A stretch of DNA of 54,235 bases. Source: an uncultured Collinsella sp. (GTDB lineage Bacteria > Actinomycetota > Coriobacteriia > Coriobacteriales > Coriobacteriaceae). The stretch is from positions 1 to 54,235 of the forward strand of contig UQIE01000016.1 of the NCBI GenBank assembly GCA_900541065.1. The letters run 5' to 3'. The notes beneath the pieces are model-generated. The model worked only from the letters and a program-made list of their open reading frames with translations, did not search any database and was not told the DNA's origin. Below are positions 7,678 to 15,838 of the stretch, in pieces. The stretch's first letter is position 1; every line of letters begins with the position of its first letter. The position numbers and the translations under genes were made by a program.

Positions 7678-8373
7678 ATGAACGAGCGCATTTTGGTAGT
7701 TGATGACGAGAAGGCCATCGCCGACTTGGTTGGCATCTACCTTACAAAAGAGGGCTTTGATGTCCAGATTGCCTATAGCGGGGCCGATGCTGCCAAGGCG
7801 ATTTTGGAGCAGGAGTTCGATCTGGCGCTGCTTGATGTCATGCTGCCCGATATCGATGGGTTTGAGCTGCTGCGTACGATCCGTTCCAGCCATACCTATC
7901 CCGTGATCATGCTGACGGCGCGCGATGCCCAGCAAGACAAGATCGGGGGCCTTTCGCTTGGCGCGGACGATTACGTGGTTAAGCCGTTCCGTCCGCTGGA
8001 GCTCATCGCGCGCGTGCACGCTCAGCTTCGCCGCTATACCAGCTACGGTAGCCGTGCACAGGCGGCCGAGTCGCCGACCATTCAGCTCGACGGCTTGGAG
8101 ATCAACCGCGATGCTCGTTCCGTGACAGTGGACGGTTCACCGGTTCGCCTCACGCCCACCGAGTATTCAATCTTGCTGTATCTGGTCGAGCATCGCGGCA
8201 GCGTGGTGGCCGTGGAGGACCTGTTCCGCGCGGTGTGGAACGAGGACTTTATGCCCGGCTCCAACAATACGGTGATGGTGCATATTCGCCACTTGCGCGA
8301 AAAGATCGGCGACGACGCACAAAAGCCACGCTTTATCAAAAACGTCTGGGGCGTCGGCTACATCATCGAATAA
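7678..8373 (+). CDS. OmpR/PhoB-family response regulator
   Basis: 231-aa DNA-binding response regulator. The receiver domain (about 1-120) has the acidic pair DD at 9-10, phospho-acceptor Asp53 (LLDVMLPD), a Thr in MLTARD, and Lys in VVKPFRP. The C-terminal domain is an OmpR-type winged helix ending NVWGVGYIIE. AGAGGAG sits 5 bases before the ATG. It is co-transcribed with the histidine kinase 26 bp downstream. Sequence style is closest to VanR-like regulators, and a D,D-carboxypeptidase diverges from it, so envelope-stress control is plausible (inference). A CATAAT box at 7652-7657 may be its -10. Confidence 0.95.
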   Translation: MNERILVVDDEKAIADLVGIYLTKEGFDVQIAYSGADAAKAILEQEFDLALLDVMLPDIDGFELLRTIRSSHTYPVIMLTARDAQQDKIGGLSLGADDYVVKPFRPLELIARVHAQLRRYTSYGSRAQAAESPTIQLDGLEINRDARSVTVDGSPVRLTPTEYSILLYLVEHRGSVVAVEDLFRAVWNEDFMPGSNNTVMVHIRHLREKIGDDAQKPRFIKNVWGVGYIIE

Positions 8374-8399
8374 CGCTTTTCGCTTGTGAGGATCTTGAT

Positions 8400-9638
8400 A
8401 TGACAAAAGGCGATAGGCAAGCGTTCGAGGTGCCCGATCGGCTCTTTGAATACGTGAGGTCGGTCGTCGACAACCGCGCGCTTGCAACGGTGCTGCTCTT
8501 TTTGCTGAGCCTGCTGCTGATTGGCATCGACAACATCGTCGGAATCTTGGCGGTGCTGCTTGTCGGCTTTTTGCTGATCGATCGATTTGAGATCGTGTGC
8601 CGCTGCGTGGTGATTGGCGGCGCCGCGTGGGCCATGACGTTGGCGATTGGCGCCATGGCGCTCGGCGGCATCGAAGGGCCGGTGCTGTTCGATGCCGGCT
8701 TTGTATTCAACATGCTTGGCTTTGTGCTGGCGCTTGCCGCGTGCGTGCTGTTCTTGTGTGGCCGCGCCCTGTACTACCAGGGCTACGAGCAGGGCGAGCA
8801 GCATGCCGATTGTGTGCTGGCCGCTCGTATTCAAGATCGCCTGATCGATCACCCCGACACCTGGGATAACATCGACGGCGACTTCTTGGAGGTCGAGGGC
8901 GCCCTTAACCGCGTGCGTGACCGTGAGCGCAAGGTGCAGCAAGCTCTGCGTGACGAGTCGCATCGCAAGGACGATTTGGTCACGTACTTGGCACATGACC
9001 TACGCACCCCGCTTGCCAGTGTGGTGGGCTATCTTTCGCTGCTGCAAGAGGCTCCCGAGCTGCCGGTTGAGCAACGTGCGCACTTTACGGGCGTGGCGCT
9101 CGACAAGGCGCACCGGCTCGATACGCTCATCGAAGAGTTCTTCGATATCACGCGCTTTGACTTCCACGATATCGTGCTCACGCGCGGCTATGTTGATCTG
9201 GGGTTGCTGCTGGCTCAGGTGGCTGACGAGTTCTATCCCATCCTCAACGAGCAGCATAAGGAAGTCCAAGTTGATATTCGCGAGGACCTGACGGTGCTCG
9301 TGGATGGCGACAAAATGGCTCGCGTGTTCAACAACATCATGAAAAACGCTATTGCCTATAGCTATGAGGGCTCGACCATCACGATCGAGGCCAGACGCCG
9401 GGACGGCGGTGGCGTGCGCGTGCGCTTTATCAATCAGGGCGATCCCATCCCTGAGGCAAAGCTCAAGGTGATCTTTGAGAAGTTCTATCGCCTGGATGCG
9501 GCGCGTGCGACCAATCGCGGCGGCGCTGGACTGGGGCTTGCCATCGCCAAGGAGATCGTATGCGCGCACGGCGGTACCGTTGCATGTGAATCGACGCCCG
9601 AACACACGATATTCACCATCGAGCTGCCCGCCGCATAG
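8400..9638 (+). CDS. Membrane sensor histidine kinase
   Basis: 412 aa, partner of the preceding regulator. Four hydrophobic segments lie in residues about 27-130, with almost no extracellular loop, so it probably senses the membrane itself. The dimerisation/phospho-acceptor region contains His199 in AHDLRTPLASVVGY. The ATPase domain has the N-box NNIMKNAIAYS, a G1-like NQGDPI (Gln-Gly-Asp in place of the usual D-x-G), the F-box FEKFYRLD and G2 GGAGLGLAIA. ATG 8400 is chosen because TGAGGA is about 8 bases upstream and the start at 8235 overlaps the regulator. The overall shape resembles VanS-type kinases. No vanHAX genes are present, so no resistance function should be inferred. Confidence 0.94.
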   Translation: MTKGDRQAFEVPDRLFEYVRSVVDNRALATVLLFLLSLLLIGIDNIVGILAVLLVGFLLIDRFEIVCRCVVIGGAAWAMTLAIGAMALGGIEGPVLFDAGFVFNMLGFVLALAACVLFLCGRALYYQGYEQGEQHADCVLAARIQDRLIDHPDTWDNIDGDFLEVEGALNRVRDRERKVQQALRDESHRKDDLVTYLAHDLRTPLASVVGYLSLLQEAPELPVEQRAHFTGVALDKAHRLDTLIEEFFDITRFDFHDIVLTRGYVDLGLLLAQVADEFYPILNEQHKEVQVDIREDLTVLVDGDKMARVFNNIMKNAIAYSYEGSTITIEARRRDGGGVRVRFINQGDPIPEAKLKVIFEKFYRLDAARATNRGGAGLGLAIAKEIVCAHGGTVACESTPEHTIFTIELPAA

Positions 9639-9741
9639 TCAGTGTGCCCTTACAAACACTTGACAATGCGCTCACGTGCATATGAGCCGCGATTCCTACT
9701 ATCGATACTGCTGAATTGATATCGATGTGGAGGTATGCGGT

Positions 9742-10617
9742 ATGACGGCTGCTGCGGCTGTGGAGCCCACGGAGCTTGAAGAACTCATGAAAGCGCAGGC
9801 CGAGGCCGCGCACGAGCGCGAGGTTGGGGATGCGACTCGCCCCACGGCAGAGGATCTTGCCGCCTCGCCGACGCGAATCGGTGTTGAGGGCCTCGACCTG
9901 TTCTATGGCGACCACCATGCGCTCAAGGACGTGAATATCAAGATCCGCGACAAGCAGATTACCTCGTTCATCGGGCCTTCGGGCTGCGGAAAGTCCACGT
10001 TGCTGCGCTGCTTTAACCGCATGAACGACGGCATCAAGGACTGCCGAATCGAGGGCAAGATTGCGCTCGATGGTCAAGATATCCTGGGCGACTACGACAT
10101 CTGCCGCCTTCGCCAGCGCGTGGGCATGGTGTTCCAGCGCCCCAACCCGTTTCCCATGAGCATCTACGACAACGTCGCCTATGGGCCGCGCGGTATGGGT
10201 GTGCGCGATCGCGTCGTGCTCGACGAGCTGGTCGAAGACTCCCTGCGACGCGCCGCCCTGTGGGACGAGGCCAAGGACAAGCTCAAAGAGTCGGGTCTGG
10301 GTCTTTCGGGCGGCCAGCAGCAGCGTCTGTGCATCGCCCGCGCACTTGCCGTGCAGCCCGACATTCTGCTGATGGACGAGCCGACCTCGGCACTCGACCC
10401 TGTGTCGACGCTGGTGGTGGAGCAGCTGGCCTGCGAGCTCAAAGAGACCTGCACGCTCGTGGTCGTTACGCACAATATGCAGCAGGCGGCGCGTATCTCC
10501 GATTCGGTCGCATTCTTTTTGCTGGGTGAGCTGGTGGAGCACGCGCCCACCGCGCAACTCTTCAAGAATCCGACCGATCCGCGCACGGCGGATTATTTGA
10601 CGGGGCGTTTTGGCTGA
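9742..10617 (+). CDS. pstB: Phosphate ABC transporter ATP-binding protein PstB
   Basis: 291-aa ATPase subunit of the high-affinity phosphate importer. It has Walker A GPSGCGKST, the Q-loop FQRPNPFPMS (a PstB hallmark), signature LSGGQQQR, Walker B ILLMDEP and an H-loop in VVTHNMQQA. The first 45 residues (Glu/Ala-rich) extend beyond the usual PstB N-terminus. ATG 9742 follows GTGGAGG by 8 bases. The usual neighbours pstS, pstC, pstA and phoU are absent here; upstream is a histidine kinase and downstream a PhoB/PhoR-like pair. It must work with permease subunits encoded elsewhere, or the operon has been split. A TTGACA at 9660-9665 could be a -35 element, but no convincing -10 matches it. Confidence 0.95.
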   Translation: MTAAAAVEPTELEELMKAQAEAAHEREVGDATRPTAEDLAASPTRIGVEGLDLFYGDHHALKDVNIKIRDKQITSFIGPSGCGKSTLLRCFNRMNDGIKDCRIEGKIALDGQDILGDYDICRLRQRVGMVFQRPNPFPMSIYDNVAYGPRGMGVRDRVVLDELVEDSLRRAALWDEAKDKLKESGLGLSGGQQQRLCIARALAVQPDILLMDEPTSALDPVSTLVVEQLACELKETCTLVVVTHNMQQAARISDSVAFFLLGELVEHAPTAQLFKNPTDPRTADYLTGRFG

Positions 10618-10681
10618 TACCATCTAGTGAAGGTACCTTTAGGGTTAAGATGCGGTCATGCCGGCCGCAAAGGGGTTCAAC

Positions 10682-11410
10682 ATGATCTATTACGTCGAGG
10701 ACGATGACAACATCAGGGATTTGACGGTCTATGCGTTGCGCAAGCAGGGAATCGAGGCCGAGGGCTTTTCGTGCGACGGTGAGTTTAAGACTGCCGTGGC
10801 GCGACGGGTACCCGATGCCGTCCTGCTCGATATCATGCTGCCCGATACCGATGGCTTGGCGATTATGCGTCGCCTGCGTGCCGACCGCCTGACGGCGACG
10901 GTGCCCATCATGATGCTTACCGCCAAGGATACCGAGCTCGACAAGGTGATGGCGCTCGATGGCGGTGCCGACGATTACCTGACTAAGCCGTTTTCGCTCA
11001 TGGAGCTTGCGAGCCGCTGCCGCGCACTGCTGCGTCGCGGCGGCATGGTCAAGCAGGCGAGCGATGTGCTCAGCGTGGGCGACATCGTGCTCTCGCCCAG
11101 CCATCGCGAGGTGACCGTTGCCGGCGAGCCGCTTAAGCTCACCCTGCGCGAGTTCGACCTGCTCGAGTACCTCATGCGCAAGCCCGGCGTGGTTTTTACC
11201 CGCGAGTCGTTGCTGCAGAGCGTGTGGGGCTGGGACTTCGACGGCGGTTCGCGCACCGTTGACGTGCACGTGCAGACGCTTCGCCAAAAACTGGGCGAGC
11301 ATGCCAGCGCCATCGAGACCGTGCGCGGCGTGGGCTACCGCTTGGCCGAGCCTTCTGCCGGTGATGGTGCCGAAGGTGACGACACCGCGGCCACCGCATC
11401 GGAGGAGTAA
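10682..11410 (+). CDS. phoB: PhoB-like response regulator
   Basis: 242-aa OmpR/PhoB-family regulator. The receiver domain contains EDDD at 6-9, phospho-acceptor Asp50 (LLDIMLPD), Thr in MLTAKD and Lys in LTKPFSL. The winged-helix effector domain ends GVGYRLAEP, followed by an acidic/Ala tail. ATG 10682 has AAAGGGG 6 bases upstream; the earlier ATG 10658 lacks a site and would add 8 residues. It follows pstB by 64 bp and its stop is 3 bases before the kinase start. The pst context makes control of the phosphate-starvation response the best guess; the symbol is assigned by context. Confidence 0.9.
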   Translation: MIYYVEDDDNIRDLTVYALRKQGIEAEGFSCDGEFKTAVARRVPDAVLLDIMLPDTDGLAIMRRLRADRLTATVPIMMLTAKDTELDKVMALDGGADDYLTKPFSLMELASRCRALLRRGGMVKQASDVLSVGDIVLSPSHREVTVAGEPLKLTLREFDLLEYLMRKPGVVFTRESLLQSVWGWDFDGGSRTVDVHVQTLRQKLGEHASAIETVRGVGYRLAEPSAGDGAEGDDTAATASEE

Positions 11411-11413
11411 CCC

Positions 11414-12838
11414 GTGGTCTTCGCCCCCCAGGGAAAACATACGCTGTCGCACCGCGTTTTTGTGACGATCTTTGTCTGCGCCATGGCGGTTATCGTGGCG
11501 TTTACGGTGCTGGGTGCGTTCTTTGTGCAAAACACCTTGGCGGATGCCACGAGTGCCAATCTGGCGCAGGAAACCGAGCTCATTGCTGCCGCTCTCGACG
11601 AACAGCAGGAGCCCATCCCGTTCTTGCGTAGTCTGGATCGCGAGGACTTGCGCATCACGCTGATTAACAAGGATGGATCGGTTGCCTACGACAACGAGGC
11701 GTCGCCTTCCACACTGCCCAACCATGGCGATCGCCCCGAGGTCATCGAGGCCTTTGAGAGTGGTTCGGGTTCCGCGGAGCGCGCAAGCTCTACGCTCGAC
11801 GAGATTATGCTGTATCGCGCCGTCGCCCTTGATAACGGCCAGGTTGTCCGCTTGGCGCAGGCCCAGCCTGGCGTTGCGGCGATTTTGCTGTCGATGGTGG
11901 CGCCGATGCTGCTTATCGCAGCAGCGGGTGCGGTACTCTCGTTTTTTATGGCGCGCCGCGAGTCCCGTGCCATCATCGCGCCGTTGCAAGAGGTGGATTT
12001 GGACCACCCACGCCGTAGCTATGAGCACGCCTATGCCGAGATGGTCCCCATGCTTGAGCGTATCGAGTCGCAGCGCCAGGAACTCAAGCGCCAAATGGCG
12101 GTGCTAGCGGACAACGACCGTATGCGCCGCGAGTTCACGGCGAATATCACCCATGAGCTCAAGACGCCGCTTACGGCGATTTCGGGCTATGCCGAGCTCA
12201 TCGCAAACGGCATGGTCGAGGGCGAGGGCGACCTGCGCAACTTTGGCGGTCGCATCTATCGTGAGGCGGGCCGCTTGGCAGCGCTTGTCAACGATATCCT
12301 TACGCTGTCTAACTTGGACGAGGCCGAGCGTGCAACTGAGGGCGAGGCGGTGCCCATTGGTTCCACGGAGCCTATTGAGCTCTCGCGTGCCATCTACGCG
12401 GTTGAGCAGCGTCTTGAACAGGTCGCCCGTCAGGCGAATGTGACGATAAGTCATGAGACCAAGCCTGTGGTCATCGAAGGCGTGTCGCGCTTGATTGACG
12501 AGCTCATCTATAATCTGGCGAGCAACGCCATCCGCTACAATCGACCCGGCGGTACGGTTACGCTGCAGTGCGACACCAACGACGAAGGCCATCCGTTCCT
12601 TGCGGTCGCCGACACGGGAATCGGTATCGCGCCTGAAGAACAGGGCAAGGTATTTGAGCGGTTCTATCGCGTGGACAAGAGTAGGTCCAAGGCGCGCGGC
12701 GGAACCGGTCTGGGGCTTGCCATTGTCAAGCATGCGGCCCTGTATCATCACGCCACGCTCGATCTGTCGAGCGAGTTGGGCGTGGGAACCACCATTACGG
12801 TGACGTTTCCCATACAGCAGGACGAGCCATTCGCATAG
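11414..12838 (+). CDS. phoR: PhoR-like sensor histidine kinase
   Basis: 474 aa, starting at GTG 11414 behind GGAGGAG at the end of the regulator gene, so the two are translationally coupled. One transmembrane helix lies near residues 20-42 and a second near 155-180, flanking an extracytoplasmic domain of about 110 residues. The kinase core has His247 in THELKTPLTAISGY, an N-box with NLASNAIRYN, G1 DTGIGI, the F-box FERFYRVDKS and G2 GGTGLGLAIV. With the preceding regulator and pstB it forms a phosphate-sensing unit by context. The phoU gene usually linked to this signalling is not in the window. Confidence 0.92.
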   Translation: MVFAPQGKHTLSHRVFVTIFVCAMAVIVAFTVLGAFFVQNTLADATSANLAQETELIAAALDEQQEPIPFLRSLDREDLRITLINKDGSVAYDNEASPSTLPNHGDRPEVIEAFESGSGSAERASSTLDEIMLYRAVALDNGQVVRLAQAQPGVAAILLSMVAPMLLIAAAGAVLSFFMARRESRAIIAPLQEVDLDHPRRSYEHAYAEMVPMLERIESQRQELKRQMAVLADNDRMRREFTANITHELKTPLTAISGYAELIANGMVEGEGDLRNFGGRIYREAGRLAALVNDILTLSNLDEAERATEGEAVPIGSTEPIELSRAIYAVEQRLEQVARQANVTISHETKPVVIEGVSRLIDELIYNLASNAIRYNRPGGTVTLQCDTNDEGHPFLAVADTGIGIAPEEQGKVFERFYRVDKSRSKARGGTGLGLAIVKHAALYHHATLDLSSELGVGTTITVTFPIQQDEPFA

Positions 12839-12862
12839 CGATACAACATAGGTATTGATGTA

Positions 12863-12893
12863 GACGCCGCATTTGACTTTCGGGTGCGGCGTT
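12863..12893 (+). terminator. Likely terminator after phoR
   Basis: GACGCCGCA at 12863 pairs with TGCGGCGTT at 12885-12893 (one G-T pair) around a 13-base loop. The tail GTTGTGCAATTTT is only moderately T-rich. Confidence 0.6.
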
Positions 12894-12957
12894 GTTGTGC
12901 AATTTTACGATTGCTTCCGACATTTTTACAGGAGAGCCTGTTTCTTATGTATAGAGT

Positions 12958-12986
12958 TTGGACTCGGTAAAAAGATGCGATAACAT
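12958..12986 (+). promoter_or_regulatory. Promoter of the polysaccharide-kinase operon
   Basis: TTGGAC at 12958-12963 and TAACAT at 12981-12986 are spaced 17 bp, about 48 bp before the first start codon of the operon. Confidence 0.6.
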
Positions 12987-13033
12987 ACGGACAGTTTTGT
13001 CAATCCGAACTGGGGAAATGAAAGGCAAGCTGC

Positions 13034-13690
13034 ATGACCCTTCTCGAACTGTTCCAGCTGCTGAAGAAGCACCTCAAGCTGGTCATCACCCTTCCGGTGG
13101 TCTGCGCGATCGCCATGGGCATCGTGTCCTTCGCCGCGATGGACAACACCTATACCGCGACGACGAGCATGTACATTCTCGCCAAGACCGACGATAGCGG
13201 CCAGATGAGCTACAACGATCTCTCGGCGAGCCAGATGCTTTCCAACGATATCGCCACGCTGCTGGATAGCGATAGCGTTAAGAGCGGCGCCGCCAAGGAA
13301 CTGGGCCTCACCGATCTGGATGACTACAAGGTGTCTGTTTCCTCCGAGACCACCACGCGTGTCATTACGCTTTCGGTTACCGGCACCGATGCCAAGGAGA
13401 CGGCTGAGGTCGCAAAGGCCATAGCTAGCTCGGTGAGTACGGTCGCTCAGAACGTCGGCGCTGCCCAGAGCATCAACGTTATCGACGAGGCTAAGACCCC
13501 CGAAGCCCCCAGCGGCCCCAAGCGCACGCTGTATATTGCCGTCGCGTTCCTCGCCGGTATCTTTATCGCAGTCGCCTATGTCGTTTTGGCAGACATGCTC
13601 AATACCCGCATCCGCGGTGCCGAAGAGGCGGAAGAGCTCCTGGGCATTCCCGTTGTTGGCCGAATTCCGGCTATGAAAGGTGGTAAATAG
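13034..13690 (+). CDS. Wzz/CpsC-type polysaccharide co-polymerase (kinase modulator)
   Basis: 218-aa membrane protein of the Wzz/YveK family. It has a transmembrane helix near residues 15-37, an extracytoplasmic domain with the conserved start of the family (YTATTSMYI), and a second helix near 170-192 followed by a short cytoplasmic tail. The Pro-Lys region before helix 2 (EAPSGPKRT) is typical. In Gram-positive systems this protein activates the partner tyrosine kinase and controls polysaccharide chain length. It is first in a three-gene operon with the kinase (2 bp gap) and the PHP phosphatase. AAAGG lies 9 bases before the ATG. No glycosyltransferase, flippase or polymerase follows. Confidence 0.88.
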   Translation: MTLLELFQLLKKHLKLVITLPVVCAIAMGIVSFAAMDNTYTATTSMYILAKTDDSGQMSYNDLSASQMLSNDIATLLDSDSVKSGAAKELGLTDLDDYKVSVSSETTTRVITLSVTGTDAKETAEVAKAIASSVSTVAQNVGAAQSINVIDEAKTPEAPSGPKRTLYIAVAFLAGIFIAVAYVVLADMLNTRIRGAEEAEELLGIPVVGRIPAMKGGK

Positions 13691-13692
13691 GC

Positions 13693-14430
13693 ATGGCTAA
13701 GGCAAAGAACACCGATAAGCTCGTTGTACAGAATGCCGCCAAGACCCTTCTGGCCAACATCCGCTTTGCGAGCGTGGACGACCCCATTCGCACCATCACC
13801 GTTACGTCCTCGATTCCCAACGAGGGCAAGTCTACGGTTTCCATCAACCTTGCCCAGGCTATCGCCACCAGCGGCAAGAGCGTCCTGCTGGTCGAGGCTG
13901 ATATGCGTCGCAGGTCCCTTGCCGATATGCTCGGCGTCCGCTCCCGCGGCGGACTCTATGCAGTCCTTTCCGAGCAGGTTTCTATTGACCAGGCGATTGT
14001 CGAGACGGGTCAGAAGAACTTCTACTTCCTCGATGCCGAGCCGCATATTCCCAATCCTGCCGACATCATCGTCTCTCACCGCTTTGCCAAGCTGGTAAAG
14101 GCACTGTCCGCCAAGTTCCAGTACGTCATCTTTGATGCTCCCCCGGTCGGCACCTTCATCGATGCTGCCGAGATCGCAAGTCTGACCGACGGTGCGCTTT
14201 TTGTCGTGCGTGAGGATTTCACCAAGCGCGAGGAGGCGCTCAACGCCATCGGTCAGCTTAAGAAGTCCGAGAAGGTCAAGCTCATTGGTACCGTTATGAA
14301 CTACTGCGAGACCGAGACCAGCGAGTACTACTACTCCTACTACACCAAGGACGGTAAGAAGGTGAAGAAGGGCTCCGACGATCAGGGGACTTCCAAAAAG
14401 GGCATCTTCACCAACCGAGCAAACGTTTAG
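13693..14430 (+). CDS. CpsD/CapB-family tyrosine-protein kinase
   Basis: 245-aa bacterial tyrosine kinase. Walker A SSIPNEGKST is at residues 39-48, the Walker A' motif is VLLVEADMRRR, and Walker B is VIFDAPP. The C-terminal tail carries the autophosphorylation cluster Y212, Y213, Y214, Y216 and Y217, followed by a Lys-rich end. The preceding Wzz-like protein supplies its membrane anchor, and the following PHP phosphatase is expected to dephosphorylate the tyrosine cluster. Together they normally regulate capsule or exopolysaccharide export. The rest of such a gene cluster is not adjacent here, so the target is unknown. Confidence 0.93.
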   Translation: MAKAKNTDKLVVQNAAKTLLANIRFASVDDPIRTITVTSSIPNEGKSTVSINLAQAIATSGKSVLLVEADMRRRSLADMLGVRSRGGLYAVLSEQVSIDQAIVETGQKNFYFLDAEPHIPNPADIIVSHRFAKLVKALSAKFQYVIFDAPPVGTFIDAAEIASLTDGALFVVREDFTKREEALNAIGQLKKSEKVKLIGTVMNYCETETSEYYYSYYTKDGKKVKKGSDDQGTSKKGIFTNRANV

Positions 14431-14447
14431 TTGATTAAGGCTGACCT

Positions 14448-15098
14448 ATGCGTGACATTCATTGCCATATCTTGCCGGGTGTAGACGACGGCGCCGCCGA
14501 TCTCGATGAGAGCTTGGCGATGCTCGAGGCTGCCAAGCGGGCCGGTGTAACCAGAATCGTTTGCACTCCTCACTGCCGTGATCCCTATTTTGATTACGAC
14601 AAGATGTGGGATGCCTTTGAGCTGCTGCGTGATAACGCTGACGGTTTTCCGCTCCAGATGGGCTTCGAGGTCAACCATCGAAAGCTCGTTGAGCTTGGTA
14701 TCGATGCCGCGGAGCACTTGCATTTCGATGGAACCAACGAGTTTCTGCTCGAGCTTTCGACGCATGCCGATGCGTATGCGTTTAGAGAGTACGAGAACAC
14801 GATTTACGATTTGCAGTGCCGTGGCTACCAGGTGATCATCGCTCATCCTGAGCGCTATCGTGCGGTTCAAAAGGATGTAAGCGTGGCGGAGCGCCTGGTC
14901 GATATGGGCTGCAAGCTGCAGGCTTCGGCGGACTTTATTGCCGGCGGTCGCTTTGGTCGCGAGAAAAAGCCGGCACAGCGCCTGTTCGATCAGAACCTGT
15001 ACAGCTTCATCGCGAGCGATGCCCATAACGTGGGTCATTACGATTGCCTGGCGAAGGCTCGCGCGAAGTTTAGCGTGCGCGGAGCTCATTTTCGCTAA
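14448..15098 (+). CDS. CpsB/YwqE-type protein-tyrosine phosphatase (PHP family)
   Basis: 216-aa metal-dependent phosphatase of the polymerase-and-histidinol-phosphatase fold. Metal-ligand motifs visible are HCH at residues 5-7 (DIHCHILPGVDDG), CTPH near 45, a Glu in GFEVN, AHPER near 140, and SDAHN near 193. It follows the kinase by 17 bp and would reverse its C-terminal tyrosine phosphorylation. The length matches family members of about 220-250 aa. It ends the recognisable Wzz-kinase-phosphatase operon; the acetyltransferase that follows 39 bp on may be co-transcribed. Confidence 0.92.
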   Translation: MRDIHCHILPGVDDGAADLDESLAMLEAAKRAGVTRIVCTPHCRDPYFDYDKMWDAFELLRDNADGFPLQMGFEVNHRKLVELGIDAAEHLHFDGTNEFLLELSTHADAYAFREYENTIYDLQCRGYQVIIAHPERYRAVQKDVSVAERLVDMGCKLQASADFIAGGRFGREKKPAQRLFDQNLYSFIASDAHNVGHYDCLAKARAKFSVRGAHFR

Positions 15099-15137
15099 AA
15101 TCTGTCCCTAACGTTCGCATTGAATGAAGGGGCAGCC

Positions 15138-15638
15138 ATGGATATTCAACTTAAGACGGGATGCTTTGATGACGCGGCGTTGGTGCGCCGCGTCGTTTTT
15201 ATGGACGAGCAGGGCTACGAGAATGAGTTCGACGCTATCGACGAGGATCCGAACTGCATTCATGTGACGCTCTATGTAGACGGCGAGCTTGCCGGTTGCT
15301 CGCGCGTGTTTCCCGAAGAGCTTGAGCGCGTGGCTGACGCAGAGGCCCCGGTGTTGCCGGCATGCGACATGGACGAAGGCGTTGCGGCGGGGGAGACCTA
15401 CATTATGGGGCGCGTCGCAGTGCTGCCGGCTATGCGTCGTCGCGGATTGGCGAGTGCGATCGTCGAGGCCAGTGATGCGTGTGCACGCGATGCCGGCGCA
15501 AAGCTTATTAAGCTGCATGCACAGGAATACGTGCTGCCGCTCTATGTAAAGGCGGGCTACACGCAAATTGCCCCGGTAGATTACGAAGACGAGGGCCAAC
15601 CCCATGCCTGGATGGCCAAGCGCGTAGATGGCAGATAG
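15138..15638 (+). CDS. GNAT-family N-acetyltransferase
   Basis: 166-aa acetyltransferase of the GCN5 fold. The acetyl-CoA binding motif A is visible as VAVLPAMRRRGLASAIV (R/Q-x-x-G-x-G/A variant), preceded by the beta4 strand GETYIMGR. The C-terminal strand LYVKAGYTQIA is typical of the YjcF-like subgroup. The start is ATG 15138, with GAAGGGG 5 bases upstream, rather than ATG 15120. The substrate cannot be told from sequence. It lies between the tyrosine-kinase operon and htpG without obvious functional linkage. Confidence 0.9.
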   Translation: MDIQLKTGCFDDAALVRRVVFMDEQGYENEFDAIDEDPNCIHVTLYVDGELAGCSRVFPEELERVADAEAPVLPACDMDEGVAAGETYIMGRVAVLPAMRRRGLASAIVEASDACARDAGAKLIKLHAQEYVLPLYVKAGYTQIAPVDYEDEGQPHAWMAKRVDGR

Positions 15639-15746
15639 GGACGTTCCTTTTCTGCCGGCAGGGGGGCACTCCTTGGCAATTGGCGCATCGGAGCGTTTGG
15701 ACATACAGTTTTTCGATTCCGTATGTATATATGCGCGCTAATGGGT

Positions 15747-15808
15747 TATAAAATCTAAGTCTGAACATAGCAGGTCTGCGATGCGGCTCGGGCAACCGGG
15801 CCGTTTTT
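15747..15808 (+). promoter_or_regulatory. htpG leader: TATAAA box followed by an intrinsic terminator hairpin
   Basis: TATAAA at 15747-15752 is a good -10. The only -35 candidate at the right distance, TGTATA (15724-15729), is weak. Downstream, CGGCTCGG at 15784-15791 pairs with 15796-15803 around a GCAA tetraloop and is followed by TTTTT (15804-15808), 30 bases before the htpG ATG. The hairpin either ends the acetyltransferase transcript or attenuates htpG. No CIRCE or HAIR heat-shock operator is seen. Confidence 0.55.
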
Positions 15809-15838
15809 GCGGGCAGGGGTAGCGCGAAAGGACTGCAC

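Noticed and set aside
7678..9638. Vancomycin-resistance locus
   Set aside because: Only a VanR/VanS-like regulatory pair is present; no vanH, vanA/B ligase or vanX is nearby.
9660..9741. Pho box upstream of pstB
   Set aside because: No direct repeat typical of PhoB sites could be recognised; only an isolated TTGACA is present.
15639..15700. Possible REP-type repeat (GGGACGTTCCTTTT followed by TGCCGGCA) after the acetyltransferase
   Set aside because: Only one half of such a hairpin is visible and no complementary partner is found, so no feature is claimed.
15700..15838. CIRCE or HAIR heat-shock operator upstream of htpG
   Set aside because: Neither the TTAGCACTC/GAGTGCTAA nor the CTTGAGT/ACTCAAG dyad is present.
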